NCBI RefSeq assembly: GCF_028816455.1
Contig: NZ_CP118246.1
Coordinates: forward strand, 806,001-870,000
Source: Devosia algicola
GTDB lineage: Bacteria > Pseudomonadota > Alphaproteobacteria > Rhizobiales > Devosiaceae
Length of the DNA stretch: 64,000 nt
Direction: 5' to 3'
The notes under the pieces were generated by a model. The model worked only from the letters and a program-made list of their open reading frames with translations, was not told the DNA's origin and ran no database searches. The position numbers and the translations under genes were made by a program. This document shows, piece by piece, positions 53,036 through 63,919 of this stretch (position 1 is its first letter; each line of letters begins with the position of its first letter).

Positions 53036-53501
53036 ATGACCGATGAACCGTCCGAAAATCCGCTCAGCGCCCTGCCGGCTACTGGCAAGCTGCTCGGCCT
53101 CGATCTGGGCACCAAAACCATTGGCATCGCAGTGTCAGACGGCATGCGCTATACCGCCACCCCGCTGGAAACCATCAGGCGCACCAAATTTACCGCCGAC
53201 GCCATTCGCCTTGATGAATTGATCGCCGAGAACATGGCGGTCGGTATTGTCTTGGGCCTACCGCTAAATATGGACGGCAGTGAAGGCCCCCGCGTGCAAT
53301 CCACCCGCGCCTTTGCCCGCAGCCTCGGTCAACGCATAACACTGCCCATTGTTTTCTGGGACGAACGGCTTTCGACCAGCGCCGTCACCCGCATGATGAT
53401 CGAGGCTGACATGCGCCGCAACAAGCGCGCCGAAGTCGTCGACAAGGCTCGCCGCCAGCTATATTTTGCAGGGTGCGTTGGACCGTCTGCGTCGGGGATA
53501 A
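53036..53501 (+). CDS. ruvX: Holliday junction resolvase-like RuvX/YqgF (frame break near 53447)
   Basis: A small RNase H-fold nuclease involved in rRNA maturation or recombination. It has LLGLDLGTKTIGIAVSDGMR (catalytic Asp in GLDLGT), VGIVLGLPLNMDGSEGPR and FWDERLSTSAVTRMM (DER motif). The frame breaks at 53445-53450 (AGGCTC); removing one base gives AEVVDKLAASYILQGALDRL and 154 residues, normal. Uncorrected, the tail reads RRQLYFAGCVG without similarity. It begins the ruvX-pyrB-pyrC-plsY-dprA run. Confidence 0.93.
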
Positions 53502-53569
53502 TTTTGCGCGCCAGTTGAAAATGCCCTTTCCCTCGTTTAGACCGCAACAAATCAGAGGGATAGAGGCGC

Positions 53570-54562
53570 ATGGCTCAATCACGCTCAAGCAAAGCTTCAA
53601 GCGCCGCTGCTGGTTCGACTGGCGATTATCCTCCATTCAGTCAGCGCCATCTGTTGTCCATTGCTGATCTTCAGCCCTATGAGATCATTGACCTGCTGGA
53701 TCGCGCCGAAAAAATGGTGCCGATCTCGCGTCAGGAGCGAAAGTCCCACCCGACATTGGCGGGCAAGACCCAGATCAATCTGTTTTTCGAATCCTCGACT
53801 CGCACACAAGGCTCGTTTGAAATTGCCGGCAAGCGCCTTGGCGCGCTCGTCATGAACATGGCGGTCAAAACCTCCTCGCTGTCCAAGGGCGAAACACTGA
53901 TCGATACCGCAGCAACCCTTAATGCCATGCGCCCCGACGTCATCGTGGTGCGCCACTCGGCAGCCGGCGCCGTCGAACTGCTTAGCCAGAAAGTGGGCTG
54001 CGCGGTCATCAATGCCGGGGACGGCGCCCATGAACACCCTACCCAGGCGCTGCTCGACGCCCTGACAATTCGCCGCCAAAAAGGCCGCATATCTGGCCTT
54101 ACAGTCGCCATCTGCGGCGATATCGCCAATTCTCGCGTTGTGCGATCCAACCTGTTGTTGCTCGGCGCGCTCAATGTGCGCACCCGTGTTATCGCCCCTC
54201 GCAATCTCTTGCCCGCCGGTATTGAACATCTCGCAACCGAAGTTTTCACCGACATGCGAAAGGGCCTTGAAGGCGCCGACGTCGTCATGATGCTGCGCCT
54301 GCAACACGAGCGCGCCACTGGCAGAATGATCCCCTCGGTGCGCGAATATTACCGCTTCTATGGTCTCGATGCCGAAAAGCTTGCCTTCGCCAAACCCGAC
54401 GCCATTGTCATGCATCCCGGTCCCATGAACCGGGGCGTCGAGATCGATCCGGCGATTGCCGACGGTCCGGCGGCCGTAATTACCGAGCAGGTGGAAATGG
54501 GCGTCGCCGTGCGCATGGCCGTGCTCGATGCCTTGCTCCCGGCAGGAGACAACACCCCATGA
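53570..54562 (+). CDS. pyrB: Aspartate carbamoyltransferase catalytic subunit
   Basis: Condenses carbamoyl phosphate and aspartate in pyrimidine synthesis. The 330-residue product has the carbamoyl-phosphate motif [20 protein letters not shown] near residue 72, [13 protein letters not shown] and [14 protein letters not shown]. The ATG at 53570 follows AGAGGGATAGAGG. It overlaps the next gene by four bases (ATGA). The paired dihydroorotase-like gene is characteristic of the pyrB-pyrC' organisation in which the two products form one complex. Confidence 0.96.
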   Translation: MAQSRSSKASSAAAGSTGDYPPFSQRHLLSIADLQPYEIIDLLDRAEKMVPISRQERKSHPTLAGKTQINLFFESSTRTQGSFEIAGKRLGALVMNMAVKTSSLSKGETLIDTAATLNAMRPDVIVVRHSAAGAVELLSQKVGCAVINAGDGAHEHPTQALLDALTIRRQKGRISGLTVAICGDIANSRVVRSNLLLLGALNVRTRVIAPRNLLPAGIEHLATEVFTDMRKGLEGADVVMMLRLQHERATGRMIPSVREYYRFYGLDAEKLAFAKPDAIVMHPGPMNRGVEIDPAIADGPAAVITEQVEMGVAVRMAVLDALLPAGDNTP

Positions 54563-55863
54563 CCCAGCCCCTGCTCATTGAAAACGCCCGCATCATTGAT
54601 CCCGCCAGTGGCATGGATCATCGTGGCGCTGTTCTCATCGAAAACGGCCTCATCGCCGACCTGTCGACCGGCGGCCCGGTTGGCGTGCCCGATGGCGCCG
54701 AAGTCGTCAACGCCAAGGGTCTGGTCTTGGCGCCCGGCCTGATTGACATGCGCGTCTTCACCGGCGAACCGGGCAAGGAATATCGCGAAACCCTGGCTTC
54801 TGCCGGTCAGGCCGCCGCAGCCGGGGGCATTACCAGCTTCGTTGTGATGCCCGATACCACCCCGCCTGTCGATGATGGGGCGTTGGTCGATTTTCTCCTG
54901 CGCCGCGCCAAGGCAACCTCGGCGGTCAATATCCTGCCCGCCGCCGCCATCACCAAAGGCCTTGAAGGTAAGGACATGACCGAATTCGGTCTCCTCAAGG
55001 AAGCAGGCGCCGTGTGCCTGTCGGACGGGCGCAAATCGATCCAGTCCACCGCGCTCCTGCGCACCGCGTTCAGTTACGCGGCCAACTATGACATGACGAT
55101 TGTCCACCACCTTTGTGATACCGATCTTGCTGGTAATGGCGTGATGAACGAAGGTCTGTTTGCCACCATTCTGGGTCTCATGGGCATCCCCATTGAGGCC
55201 GAAACCATTCCCTTGGCGCGCGACCTGCAATTAGCGCTGCTGACCGATGTGCGCTATCACGCCGCCCAGATTTCAACCGCTTATTCGGTCGAACTGGTCG
55301 CCGCGGCGAAAAAACGCTCCAAACGCATCACCTGCGGTGTTTCAATCAATAATCTCGCCCTCAATGAAAATGACATTGGGCGCTATCGGACCTTTTTCAA
55401 ACTCTCGACGCCATTGCGTTGCGAGGACGAGCGCCAGGCTGTCATTGATGGGCTCCGCAACGGCACCATTGACACCATCCATTCGGACCACGACCCTCAG
55501 GACGTGGAAGTCAAGCGCCAGCCATTCGCGGAGGCATCTGATGGTGCCATCGGCCTTGAAACCCTTTTGGCAGCTGCCCTGCGCCTCGTCCATTCCGACG
55601 ATGTGGACATCAAGACCATTCTCCGCGCCATGACATCCCGCCCCGCTGAAATCCTCGGGCTAGACAGTGGCCGCATTGCCAAGGGCGCGCCAGCTGACGT
55701 AATTTTATTCGATCTCGACTACCCTTGGCAGGTCACCGAAACACAAATTCGCTCGCGCTCGCGCAATACCAGCTTTGAAGGCGCCAGACTTGCGGGCAAA
55801 GTCATGCGCACCATTGTGGGCGGCCAAACCGTCTTCAGCCATGAGACGGAGACAGCGACGTGA
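54559..55863 (+). CDS. pyrC: Dihydroorotase-like protein without the metal-binding HxH motif
   Basis: A 434-residue member of the amidohydrolase superfamily beside pyrB. True dihydroorotases read GLIDxHVHxREPG; here the segment near residue 58 is [20 protein letters not shown], so both histidines of HxH are gone. [20 protein letters not shown] and [20 protein letters not shown] (visible as [12 protein letters not shown]) are otherwise dihydroorotase-like. This fits the pseudo-dihydroorotase (PyrX/PyrC') that stabilises aspartate carbamoyltransferase; an active dihydroorotase would then be encoded elsewhere. Frame intact, coupled to pyrB and plsY. Confidence 0.88.
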   Translation: MTQPLLIENARIIDPASGMDHRGAVLIENGLIADLSTGGPVGVPDGAEVVNAKGLVLAPGLIDMRVFTGEPGKEYRETLASAGQAAAAGGITSFVVMPDTTPPVDDGALVDFLLRRAKATSAVNILPAAAITKGLEGKDMTEFGLLKEAGAVCLSDGRKSIQSTALLRTAFSYAANYDMTIVHHLCDTDLAGNGVMNEGLFATILGLMGIPIEAETIPLARDLQLALLTDVRYHAAQISTAYSVELVAAAKKRSKRITCGVSINNLALNENDIGRYRTFFKLSTPLRCEDERQAVIDGLRNGTIDTIHSDHDPQDVEVKRQPFAEASDGAIGLETLLAAALRLVHSDDVDIKTILRAMTSRPAEILGLDSGRIAKGAPADVILFDLDYPWQVTETQIRSRSRNTSFEGARLAGKVMRTIVGGQTVFSHETETAT

Positions 55864-55865
55864 TC

Positions 55866-56459
55866 ATGAACTTCATCATTGCAGCAGTAATCGGCTATTT
55901 GTGCGGCAGCATCCCCTTCGGATTGCTCCTGACGCGCGCGGCCGGTCTCGGCGACATCCGCTCCATCGGCTCAGGCAATATTGGCGCCACTAACGTCCTG
56001 CGCACCGGCAACCGCTGGATCGCGTTCTTTACATTGGTGTTTGACGCCAGCAAGGCCGCCCTGCCCGTGCTGTTTGCACAATATTACTGGGGCGATCAGG
56101 CCGCCATGCTTGCCGGCATCGGCGCCTTTCTGGGCCATTGTTTTCCTGTCTGGCTCAACTTCAAGGGCGGCAAGGGTGTATCCTGCTTTATCGGCATTTT
56201 ACTAGCGCTCTCATGGCCCGTCGCATTGATTTTCTGCGCCGTTTGGCTGGTAATCGCTTTCGCACAAAAAATGTCCTCGCTGGCGGCATTGACCGCTGCG
56301 GCCACCGCACCAGTCTTTGCCTATGTGGTCAACGACGAATGGCTAGCCGCCACGGCCGGTGTTTTGGCCGTCATTCTGTTCATCCAGCACCGCACCAATC
56401 TGGCGCGCCTGCTGCGCGGCACTGAACCCAAAATCGGTTCTGACAAGAAGGCACAATGA
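55866..56459 (+). CDS. plsY: Acyl-phosphate:glycerol-3-phosphate acyltransferase PlsY
   Basis: A membrane enzyme for the first step of phospholipid synthesis. The 197-residue product has five or so hydrophobic segments and the three PlsY motifs: IGYLCGSIPFGLLL with IRSIGSGNIGATNVLRTGN (motif 1), LGHCFPVWLNFKGGKGVSC (motif 2) and QHRTNLARLLRGTEPKI (motif 3). I prefer the ATG at 55866; a GTG at 55860 overlapping the pyrC stop is also possible. dprA follows directly. Confidence 0.95.
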   Translation: MNFIIAAVIGYLCGSIPFGLLLTRAAGLGDIRSIGSGNIGATNVLRTGNRWIAFFTLVFDASKAALPVLFAQYYWGDQAAMLAGIGAFLGHCFPVWLNFKGGKGVSCFIGILLALSWPVALIFCAVWLVIAFAQKMSSLAALTAAATAPVFAYVVNDEWLAATAGVLAVILFIQHRTNLARLLRGTEPKIGSDKKAQ

Positions 56460-56460
56460 A

Positions 56461-57594
56461 TTGGCCTCGCTGCCAACTCAGGCAAGTCTGACGCTCGCCC
56501 AGCAAACCGCATGGCTGCGCCTGATCCGCACCGAAAATGTTGGCCCGGTCACTTTTCGACAGTTGCTCAACCGTTTCGGCTCCGCCGACGCCGCGCTCGA
56601 AGCCCTGCCTCGACTGGTCAAAAATACGGGCAAGACGCCGCGTATCACCACGCTGACCGCCGCCGAAGACGAGATTGCCGGTCTGCAAAAATACGGCGGG
56701 CGACTGGTCACTACCGCTGATAGCGCCTATCCGCCATTGCTGCGCCATATCGCTGGCGCACCGCCCTTGCTGACCATGATCGGTGGTAAAGACCTGGAAT
56801 GGCAACGCACTGTCGGCATTGTCGGGGCCCGCAATGCCTCCGCCGCAGGCATCAAGATGACCCGCCTGCTGTGCCAGGATCTGGGCGCCCACGGATACAC
56901 GATTATCTCTGGGCTGGCCCGCGGCATCGACGCTGCCGCCCATAAAGCCGCGCTGCACACCGGCACCGTCGCCGCGCTTGCGGGTGGCCTCGACAAGATC
57001 TATCCCGACGACAATATCCCGCTCGCCCACGACATTATCGACAGTGGCGGCGCTCTCTTGACCGAAATGCCCCTGGGCTGGGAACCGCGTGCCCGTGACT
57101 TCCCACGCCGCAACCGGCTGGTATCGGGCATGTCCCTGGGAATTGTTGTTGTTGAAGCGGCCAAGCGGTCAGGTTCACTCATCACCGCCCGACTGGCGCT
57201 GGAACAGAACCGCGATGTTTTCGCCGTGCCCGGCTCCCCGCTCGATCCGCGCGCCGAAGGTGGCAACGCCCTGATCCAGCAGGGTGCCAGGCTCATAGTC
57301 GGTGCCAATGATATTGTCGAAACGCTCAACCTTGCCGACCCTGTGCGCGCCGGACTGTTTGATCGCGAGTGGGAACCAGATGCGGGCATCGGCCAACCGC
57401 TGGACTACACCGAACCAACACCCGATGATCTGACACGGCTGCGCACCGCGCTCAGCACTACTCCGGTTGAAGTTGATGAATTGGTCCAGCAGTCATGCCT
57501 GCCGGTTGGTACCGTCCAGATGCTATTGCTCGAACTTGACCTCTCGGGTCAACTCGAATGGTCGAGTGGCCAATTGGTGGCGCTGCGCCCATAG
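56461..57594 (+). CDS. dprA: DNA processing protein DprA
   Basis: Protects incoming single-stranded DNA and loads RecA during transformation; also found in non-competent bacteria. The 377-residue product, from a TTG start at 56461 (AGAAGG ribosome site, one base after plsY stop), has a helical N-terminal region, a Rossmann-like core with VGIVGARNASAAGIKMTRLL, ISGLARGIDAAAHKAALHTG and VVVEAAKRSGSLITARLALE, and a C-terminal winged-helix (DDLTRLRTALSTTPVEVDEL). All are standard. No upstream ATG is in frame outside plsY. Confidence 0.94.
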   Translation: MASLPTQASLTLAQQTAWLRLIRTENVGPVTFRQLLNRFGSADAALEALPRLVKNTGKTPRITTLTAAEDEIAGLQKYGGRLVTTADSAYPPLLRHIAGAPPLLTMIGGKDLEWQRTVGIVGARNASAAGIKMTRLLCQDLGAHGYTIISGLARGIDAAAHKAALHTGTVAALAGGLDKIYPDDNIPLAHDIIDSGGALLTEMPLGWEPRARDFPRRNRLVSGMSLGIVVVEAAKRSGSLITARLALEQNRDVFAVPGSPLDPRAEGGNALIQQGARLIVGANDIVETLNLADPVRAGLFDREWEPDAGIGQPLDYTEPTPDDLTRLRTALSTTPVEVDELVQQSCLPVGTVQMLLLELDLSGQLEWSSGQLVALRP

Positions 57595-57610
57595 CCGCAG
57601 CGCCGATTTG

Positions 57611-58642
57611 TTACCGGCCGCCCTCATACTTGCGATGGCGCTGTGCAATCCCGGCCTTGCCATAGGGATATTCGCGCATCTGCGGCGTACTGACCTCAGT
57701 TAGCCGCGATATATCCGCCGCACTCAAGGTCAGCTTGTCAGCCGCCAGATTGTCCGCCAACTGTTCTTGCGTCCGCGCACCTAAAATAACCGAGGTCACG
57801 GCCGGTTGCACCGCCACCCATTTGAGCGCCACTTGGGCCGCACTCACGCCATGCGCCTTGGCAATCTCAGCAACTGTATCAATCACCTGCCATGTGCGTT
57901 CCTCGGCATTGCGCTGCTCATAGGCTTCCATCCCCCGTTTGGGGTTTTCACCCAATCGCGTCGCCCCGGTTGGCGTCTGGTTGCGCTTGTATTTACCAGA
58001 CAGCCACCCACCACCCAGCGGTGACCATGGTAACAGCCCGACCTGCGCATCCAGCGCTGCAGGCACAATTTCATGCTCGATATCACGCACCAGCAGATTA
58101 TATTGCGGCTGCAACGTCACTGGCGCGGCAAACCCCTGCGCCTTGGCCAGATGAACTGCCTTTGTCAATTGCCAACCCAGATAGTTGGAAAACCCGTAAT
58201 AGGCGATCTTGCCGTTGCGCACCGCATCGTCCAGAAACCGCAGCGTCTCTTCGAGTGGCGTCAGGACGTCGAATGCATGCATCTGATAGAGGTCGATCCG
58301 TTCCACCCCCAACCGCTTGAGTGAGGCATCGAGCGCCACGCCCAGATGGCGCCGTGACAGCCCCAGATCGTTTGGCCCATCCCCCATCGGGAAACGCCCT
58401 TTGGTCGCCACAACCATCTGCTCAGCCACCGATTTGCGATCCTTGAGCCAGCGCCCGACGATCGCCTCAGACGCGCCCTTGCTGTAGACATCGGCGGTAT
58501 CGATGAAATTGCCGCCGGCGGCCGCATAGTCATCAAGCTGGGCAAATGAGGTGGCTTCGTCCGCCTCCGCCCCAAAGGTCATCGTCCCGATTGCATAGGC
58601 GGACACCACTGTCCCGCTATTGCCGAGTTTGCGATATTCCAT
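57611..58642 (-). CDS. Aldo/keto reductase
   Basis: An NADPH-dependent oxidoreductase with a TIM-barrel fold, 343 residues, substrate unknown. The catalytic tetrad is visible: Asp and Tyr in NFIDTADVYSKGASEAIVG, Lys in QMVVATKGRFPM and His in IDLYQMHAFDVLTP. The cofactor end reads LKWVAVQPAVTSVILGARTQ. The ATG at 58642 has a GGAGG ribosome site. It is convergent with dprA (16 bases between stops) and divergent from topA. Confidence 0.92.
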   Translation of the reverse strand: MEYRKLGNSGTVVSAYAIGTMTFGAEADEATSFAQLDDYAAAGGNFIDTADVYSKGASEAIVGRWLKDRKSVAEQMVVATKGRFPMGDGPNDLGLSRRHLGVALDASLKRLGVERIDLYQMHAFDVLTPLEETLRFLDDAVRNGKIAYYGFSNYLGWQLTKAVHLAKAQGFAAPVTLQPQYNLLVRDIEHEIVPAALDAQVGLLPWSPLGGGWLSGKYKRNQTPTGATRLGENPKRGMEAYEQRNAEERTWQVIDTVAEIAKAHGVSAAQVALKWVAVQPAVTSVILGARTQEQLADNLAADKLTLSAADISRLTEVSTPQMREYPYGKAGIAQRHRKYEGGR

Positions 58643-58923
58643 ATCAAATCCTCCAAGATTTTCGCCCGCAGCCGCCACAACAGCCAGGGCACAAGCGCGA
58701 TAGCGGCGCGAGCCGGAGGCTGGTGTCAAGCGATGTACACTGGGGACGGCGCAGAAATGGCGCTATCCCAGTTCAGCACAATTGTTGCCGTTCTGGCAAG
58801 ACCTCCTCCCCAAAGGGGAGCGCCCGACAACCGCTCCCGCCTCGGCATTGCCCCCGTTGACACTGCCGCACTCCTTCACCATGTTGCGCCCAACTTCAAG
58901 TTGCGTTGCGGATTGGGATCGGT

Positions 58924-61552
58924 ATGAAGGTCGTCATCGTTGAAAGTCCGGCTAAGGCCAAGACAATCAACAAATATTTGGGTTCAGACTACGAGGTTCT
59001 GGCCTCGTTCGGCCATGTCCGCGACCTGCCGGCCAAGGATGGCTCCGTCCGTCCCGACGAAGATTTCGCCATGTCGTGGGAAGTCGACACCGCCTCCCGC
59101 AAGCGCCTGACTGACATTTCCAAGGCCCTCAAGGGCGCCGACGAACTGATTTTGGCGACTGACCCTGACCGCGAGGGAGAAGCGATTTCCTGGCATGTGC
59201 TCGACGTGCTGCGCCAGAAAAAGGCGATCAAGAAGGATGTGCCGGTTCGCCGCGTCCTGTTCAACGCCATCACCAAGTCCGCCATCACCGAGGCGATGCA
59301 GCACCCGCGCGACATCGACCAGCCGCTGGTCGATGCTTACCTCGCTCGCCGCGCCCTCGATTATCTCGTTGGCTTCACCCTGTCGCCGATACTCTGGCGC
59401 AAATTGCCCGGCTCGCGCTCAGCTGGCCGCGTGCAGTCGGTTGCGCTGCGCCTCGTTTGCGATCGCGAAGCCGAAATCGAAAAATTCAGGCCCGAAGAAT
59501 ATTGGTCTGTCGCCGCAAAACTCAGCCAGGCAGGCAAGACATTCGAGGCCCGGCTCTATTCTGCCGATGGCAAGAAAACCGACAAGGCTCGCCGTCAAGA
59601 ACGCCGCCGAGGCGGAATCCCTCAAAACCGCCATTGCCAGCGGCAATTTTGTCATTTCCAATGTCGAGAAAAAGCCCACCAAGCGCAATCCCTACGCGCC
59701 TTTTACCACCTCGAGCCTTCAGCAGGACGCATCCTCCCGGCTTGGCCTGTCGCCCTCGCGCTCCATGCAGATCGCCCAACGCCTCTATGAAGAGGGGTTG
59801 ATCACGTACATGCGGACGGACGCCGTGCAGATGGCGCCCGAAGGCATTGCCATGGCCCGCAGCGCCATCGCCAAGGAATTTGGCAATGAATACCTGCCCG
59901 AAAAAGCGCGCATCTATCAGACCAAGGCCAAGAACGCCCAAGAGGCGCACGAGGCCATTCGGCCCACTGACATGTTCAAGCATCCCGACACACTGCGTCT
60001 GGATGCTGATCAGAAAAAACTATATGGTCTGATCTGGCGCCGCACCTTGGCCAGCCAGATGAAATCGGCTGAAATCGCGCGCACCACCGCTGACATCGAC
60101 GTCAATGCGCCCAGCCGCGCCATCGAACTGCGCGCCATCGGCTCCGTAGTCACCTTTCCCGGATTTCTCGCCCTGTATGGCGTCGAAGCCAAGGATGACA
60201 ATGATGACAGTGACGACGAGGACAGCCGCGAACTACCCGCCTTGGCCGTTGGCGACCAGCCCGATCTGAAAACTGTCGACATCGACCAGCATTTCACCCA
60301 GCCACCGGCCCGTTTTTCCGAAGCCAGCCTGATCAAGAAGATGGAAGAATTGGGCATTGGTCGGCCCTCGACCTATGCCGCCACGCTCACCACGCTCAAG
60401 GATCGCGACTATGTGCGCCTTGAGGGCAAGGCTCTGCATCCCGAAGATCGGGGCCGTATTGTTACCGCTTTCCTGTCCAGCTTTTTTGCCCGCTATGTCG
60501 AATTCGGCTTCACCGCCGGACTTGAAGAGCAATTGGACAAAATCTCCGCTGGCGATCTCGACTACAAGACGGTTCTGCGCGAGTTCTGGGAAGAATTCTC
60601 CCGCCACACCACTGAAATCAAGGATTTGCGCGTCACCGAGGTGCTCGATGCCCTCAATGACCTGCTCGAAGACCGTATTTTTCCGGTCAAGGAAGATGGT
60701 TCGGATCGACGTCTCTGCCCCACCTGCGGCGAGGGCCAGTTGTCGCTCAAACTCGGAAAGTACGGCGCTTTCATTGGCTGCTCCAATTATCCTGAGTGCA
60801 AGCACACCATGCAACTCTCCGATGCTGCCTCCGGCCAGTCCTCCGAAGCCGCAATTGGCGATGGCGTCTTGGGCGCCGATCCCGAAAGCGGCGAAGAAGT
60901 ATTGCTCAGGACCGGCCGCTTCGGTCCCTATGTGCAATTGGGTAATGAAAAAGCGCCAAAACGCTCATCAATTCCAAAAGGCTGGGACGCTGCCACCCTC
61001 ACGCTCGAAAAGGCACTGCAATTACTCAGCCTGCCGCGCGATGTCGGCAACCACCCTGAAACTGGCTTGCCCATTTCCGCCGGTCTTGGTCGTTATGGTC
61101 CCTTCATCCTGCATGATGGCAAATATGCCAACCTGCCCGATGTTGAGGAAATTTTTTCGGTCGGGCTCAATCGCGCCGTTGATCTCCTGGCTCAAAAGGC
61201 CGCCAATGGCTTCAAGCGTGGCGGTGCCGTTACCGCCATCCAGACATTTGCCGATGCACCGGGCGGCCCGATCACCGTACGCGACGGTCGCTATGGCCCC
61301 TATGTCAATCAGGGCAAGGTCAACGCCACCATTCCCAAGGACATCGCCCCCACAAACGTGACCCAGGAACAGGCTGTTGAGTGGATCACCGCCCGCGCCG
61401 CGGCCACAGGTGGAAAATCGCGAAAGGCACCGGCCAAAAAAGCCGTCAAAAAACCGGCAACGAAAAAAACCACGGCCAAGTCGGCCACCGCCAAAAAACC
61501 CGCAGCGAAAAAATCGCCCGCCAAAAAATCTGCCACTGCCGTCAGCGACTAA
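58924..61552 (+). CDS. topA: DNA topoisomerase I (frame break near 59587)
   Basis: Relaxes negative supercoils. The TOPRIM domain starts MKVVIVESPAKAKTINKYLG and has ATDPDREGEAISWHVLD; the catalytic Tyr is in EGLITYMRTDAVQMAPEG. A zinc-ribbon region CPTCGEGQLSLKLGKYGAFI is followed by several topoisomerase C-terminal repeats (GRFGPYVQLG, GRYGPYVNQG) and a Lys/Ala/Pro tail (about 825-875). The frame breaks at 59585-59590 (AGGCTC); removing one base gives GKKTDKLAVKNAAEAESLKT and 875 residues, as expected. The sequence around the break, GACAAGGCTCGCCG, is the same as in ruvX. Confidence 0.96.
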
Positions 61553-61635
61553 CACGGCGGCTATCGCACCTCGACAAATTGGCGAATCTGGAACGGATGC
61601 CCTATCTATGGGCTCCATTCATCTGAAAGCCATCC

Positions 61636-63918
61636 ATGTCCAAGCCACCCACCAAATCAAAATCGTCCAGCGGCCCCAAGCGCGCCCGATTGATTGCAGC
61701 GGGTGACCTGCCAACGCGCGAGCAGGTTCTTGAGGCAATGGCCCGCGATCCCGATATCAAGGGCAAACGCGATCTAGCCAAAATCTTTGGTATTCGCGGC
61801 GACATGCGCACCGCATTCAAGGCCATGCTCAAGGATCTTGAAGGCGAAGGCATCATTACCCGGACCCGAAAAACCCTGCGCCGCACCGCCGCCCTGCCCC
61901 CCGTGACCGTCCTGGATATTCCCAGCGACGCCGACCCCGACGATCTGCACGCATTCCCGGCTCAATGGAATGAGGATGAAGGCGAAAAGCCCCGCGTCAG
62001 CGTTTTGCAACCCACGGGCGCTCGGGTCGTGCCCGGTCCCGGCGACCGGATATTGGCTCGCATCAGCGCAAGCGAAGGCGCAGTGCCGGTCTACACAGCC
62101 AAGCCCATGAAAATACTCGACAAACCACGTCGGGGCACAATTGGCATCGTGCGCATGGACGACGATGGCGCGCGGCTGATCCCGGTGGATCGAAAATCCA
62201 AGGAAATGCGCATCCAGCAAGGCGATTTGGCCGATGCCAGGGATGGCGATCTGGTCGAAGTTGAGGTCAAGCTGGCCGGGCGCCTGATGATCCCACGCGC
62301 CAGGGTAACCGCCGTTGTCGGCAATCCAATGTCCGAAGGCGCTGTCAGCCTCATCGCCATTCACAATCTGGAAATCCCCTTTCATTTTCCCGCCGCAGTC
62401 TTGCGCGACGCCGAGGCGGCAACCGACGCGACGCTCAAGGGCCGCGAGGACTGGCGTGACATCCCCTTTGTCACCATCGATCCTGCCGACGCCAAGGATC
62501 ACGACGACGCGGTCTTTGCCGAGCCCGATACTGATCCTGCCAACCCTGGCGGCTTTATTGTCCTCGTCGCCATTGCCGATGTTGCCGCCTATGTGCAGCC
62601 GGGTAGCCTTTTGGATCGCGAAGCCTATTTGCGCGGCAACTCGGTCTATTTCCCCGACCGGGTGGTACCAATGCTGCCTGAGCGGATATCAACCGATCTG
62701 TGCTCGCTCAAACAAGGTGTCGCCCGCCCGGCGCTGGCCGTTCGCATCACCCTCGGGGCCGATGGTCGCAAGAAAACGCACAGTTTTCACCGCGTCCTCA
62801 TCCGCTCGGCAGCCAAACTGAGCTATCAGCAGGCGCAGGCTGCCATTGATGGCCAGCCCGATGATCAGACGGGCCCCTTGCTGGAGCCGATCCTGAAACC
62901 GCTTTGGGCGGCCTATGCCGCCATGGCAAAAGCGCGGGACAAGCGCGGCCCGCTCGATCTGGACTTGCCCGAGCGCAAAATCATTCTCGATGAAAATGGC
63001 CTGGTCGCCCGTGTCCATGTCCCTGACCGGGTCGATGCCCACCGGTTGATCGAAGAAATGATGATTGCCGCCAACGTAGCGGCGGCCGAAACCCTTGAGA
63101 AAAAACAGACCCCGTTGCTTTTCCGGGTTCATGATGCCCCCAGCAGTGAAAAACTGATGGCCTTGCGAGAATTTCTCGGCACGCTGGATATTGCCGTCAA
63201 AAAATCCGACGCGGTTCGACCAAGCGATTTCAATGGCATCCTGCATCAGGCCCGCAAGGCTGGCAACGTTCAGCAGGTGTCCGAAATGGTATTGCGCAGT
63301 CAGGCGCAGGCAGAATACTCACCGGAAAATTACGGCCATTTCGGTCTGAACCTTGATCACTACGCTCACTTTACCTCCCCGATCCGTCGCTATGCCGATC
63401 TCATTGTGCATCGCGGTCTGATCACAGCGCTCGATTTTGGCGATGATGGCCTGAGCGACGTCGAGGCAACGAAACTGGCGGGTATCGCCCAGCATATTTC
63501 GGCCACCGAACGACGTGCCATGATTGCCGAGCGCGAAACCAATGATCGGCTCTTGGCGCAGTTCCTGGCTAGCCAGATCGGCGCTCGCTTTGAAGGCCGC
63601 ATTTCGGGGGTCACCCGTTCGGGACTGTTTGTCCGCCTTCGGGAAACCGGTGCCGATGGCTTTATTCCCGCCTCGACCCTCGGGCAGGACTTTTATCGCT
63701 ATATCGAGGACCAACAGGCCATGATCGGCGATCGAACCGGGGAAAAATTTGCACTGGGCGACGACGTCACTGTCCGCCTGCTGGAAGCCGCGCCTGTTGC
63801 GGGTGCCTTGCGGTTCGAGCTATTATCGGAGGGAAGCCGCGTCAATCCGTCATCTTCTCGCCGCGGCACCAAACGACCATCTAAATCTTACGGTCCGCGC
63901 GGCCGCAAAAAGAGGTGA
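61636..63918 (+). CDS. rnr: Ribonuclease R
   Basis: A processive 3'-5' exoribonuclease that degrades structured RNA. The 760-residue product has an N-terminal winged-helix region (QVLEAMARDPDIKGKRDLAK), a cold-shock domain, and the RNB catalytic domain with FVTIDPADAKDHDDAVFAEP (metal-binding aspartates), AYVQPGSLLDREAYLRGNSV and NLDHYAHFTSPIRRYADLIV, then an S1 domain (FEGRISGVTRSGLFVRLRET) and a basic tail. The frame is intact. It follows topA by 83 bases and precedes the DUF983 gene by one base. Confidence 0.95.
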   Translation: MSKPPTKSKSSSGPKRARLIAAGDLPTREQVLEAMARDPDIKGKRDLAKIFGIRGDMRTAFKAMLKDLEGEGIITRTRKTLRRTAALPPVTVLDIPSDADPDDLHAFPAQWNEDEGEKPRVSVLQPTGARVVPGPGDRILARISASEGAVPVYTAKPMKILDKPRRGTIGIVRMDDDGARLIPVDRKSKEMRIQQGDLADARDGDLVEVEVKLAGRLMIPRARVTAVVGNPMSEGAVSLIAIHNLEIPFHFPAAVLRDAEAATDATLKGREDWRDIPFVTIDPADAKDHDDAVFAEPDTDPANPGGFIVLVAIADVAAYVQPGSLLDREAYLRGNSVYFPDRVVPMLPERISTDLCSLKQGVARPALAVRITLGADGRKKTHSFHRVLIRSAAKLSYQQAQAAIDGQPDDQTGPLLEPILKPLWAAYAAMAKARDKRGPLDLDLPERKIILDENGLVARVHVPDRVDAHRLIEEMMIAANVAAAETLEKKQTPLLFRVHDAPSSEKLMALREFLGTLDIAVKKSDAVRPSDFNGILHQARKAGNVQQVSEMVLRSQAQAEYSPENYGHFGLNLDHYAHFTSPIRRYADLIVHRGLITALDFGDDGLSDVEATKLAGIAQHISATERRAMIAERETNDRLLAQFLASQIGARFEGRISGVTRSGLFVRLRETGADGFIPASTLGQDFYRYIEDQQAMIGDRTGEKFALGDDVTVRLLEAAPVAGALRFELLSEGSRVNPSSSRRGTKRPSKSYGPRGRKKR

Positions 63919-63919
63919 T

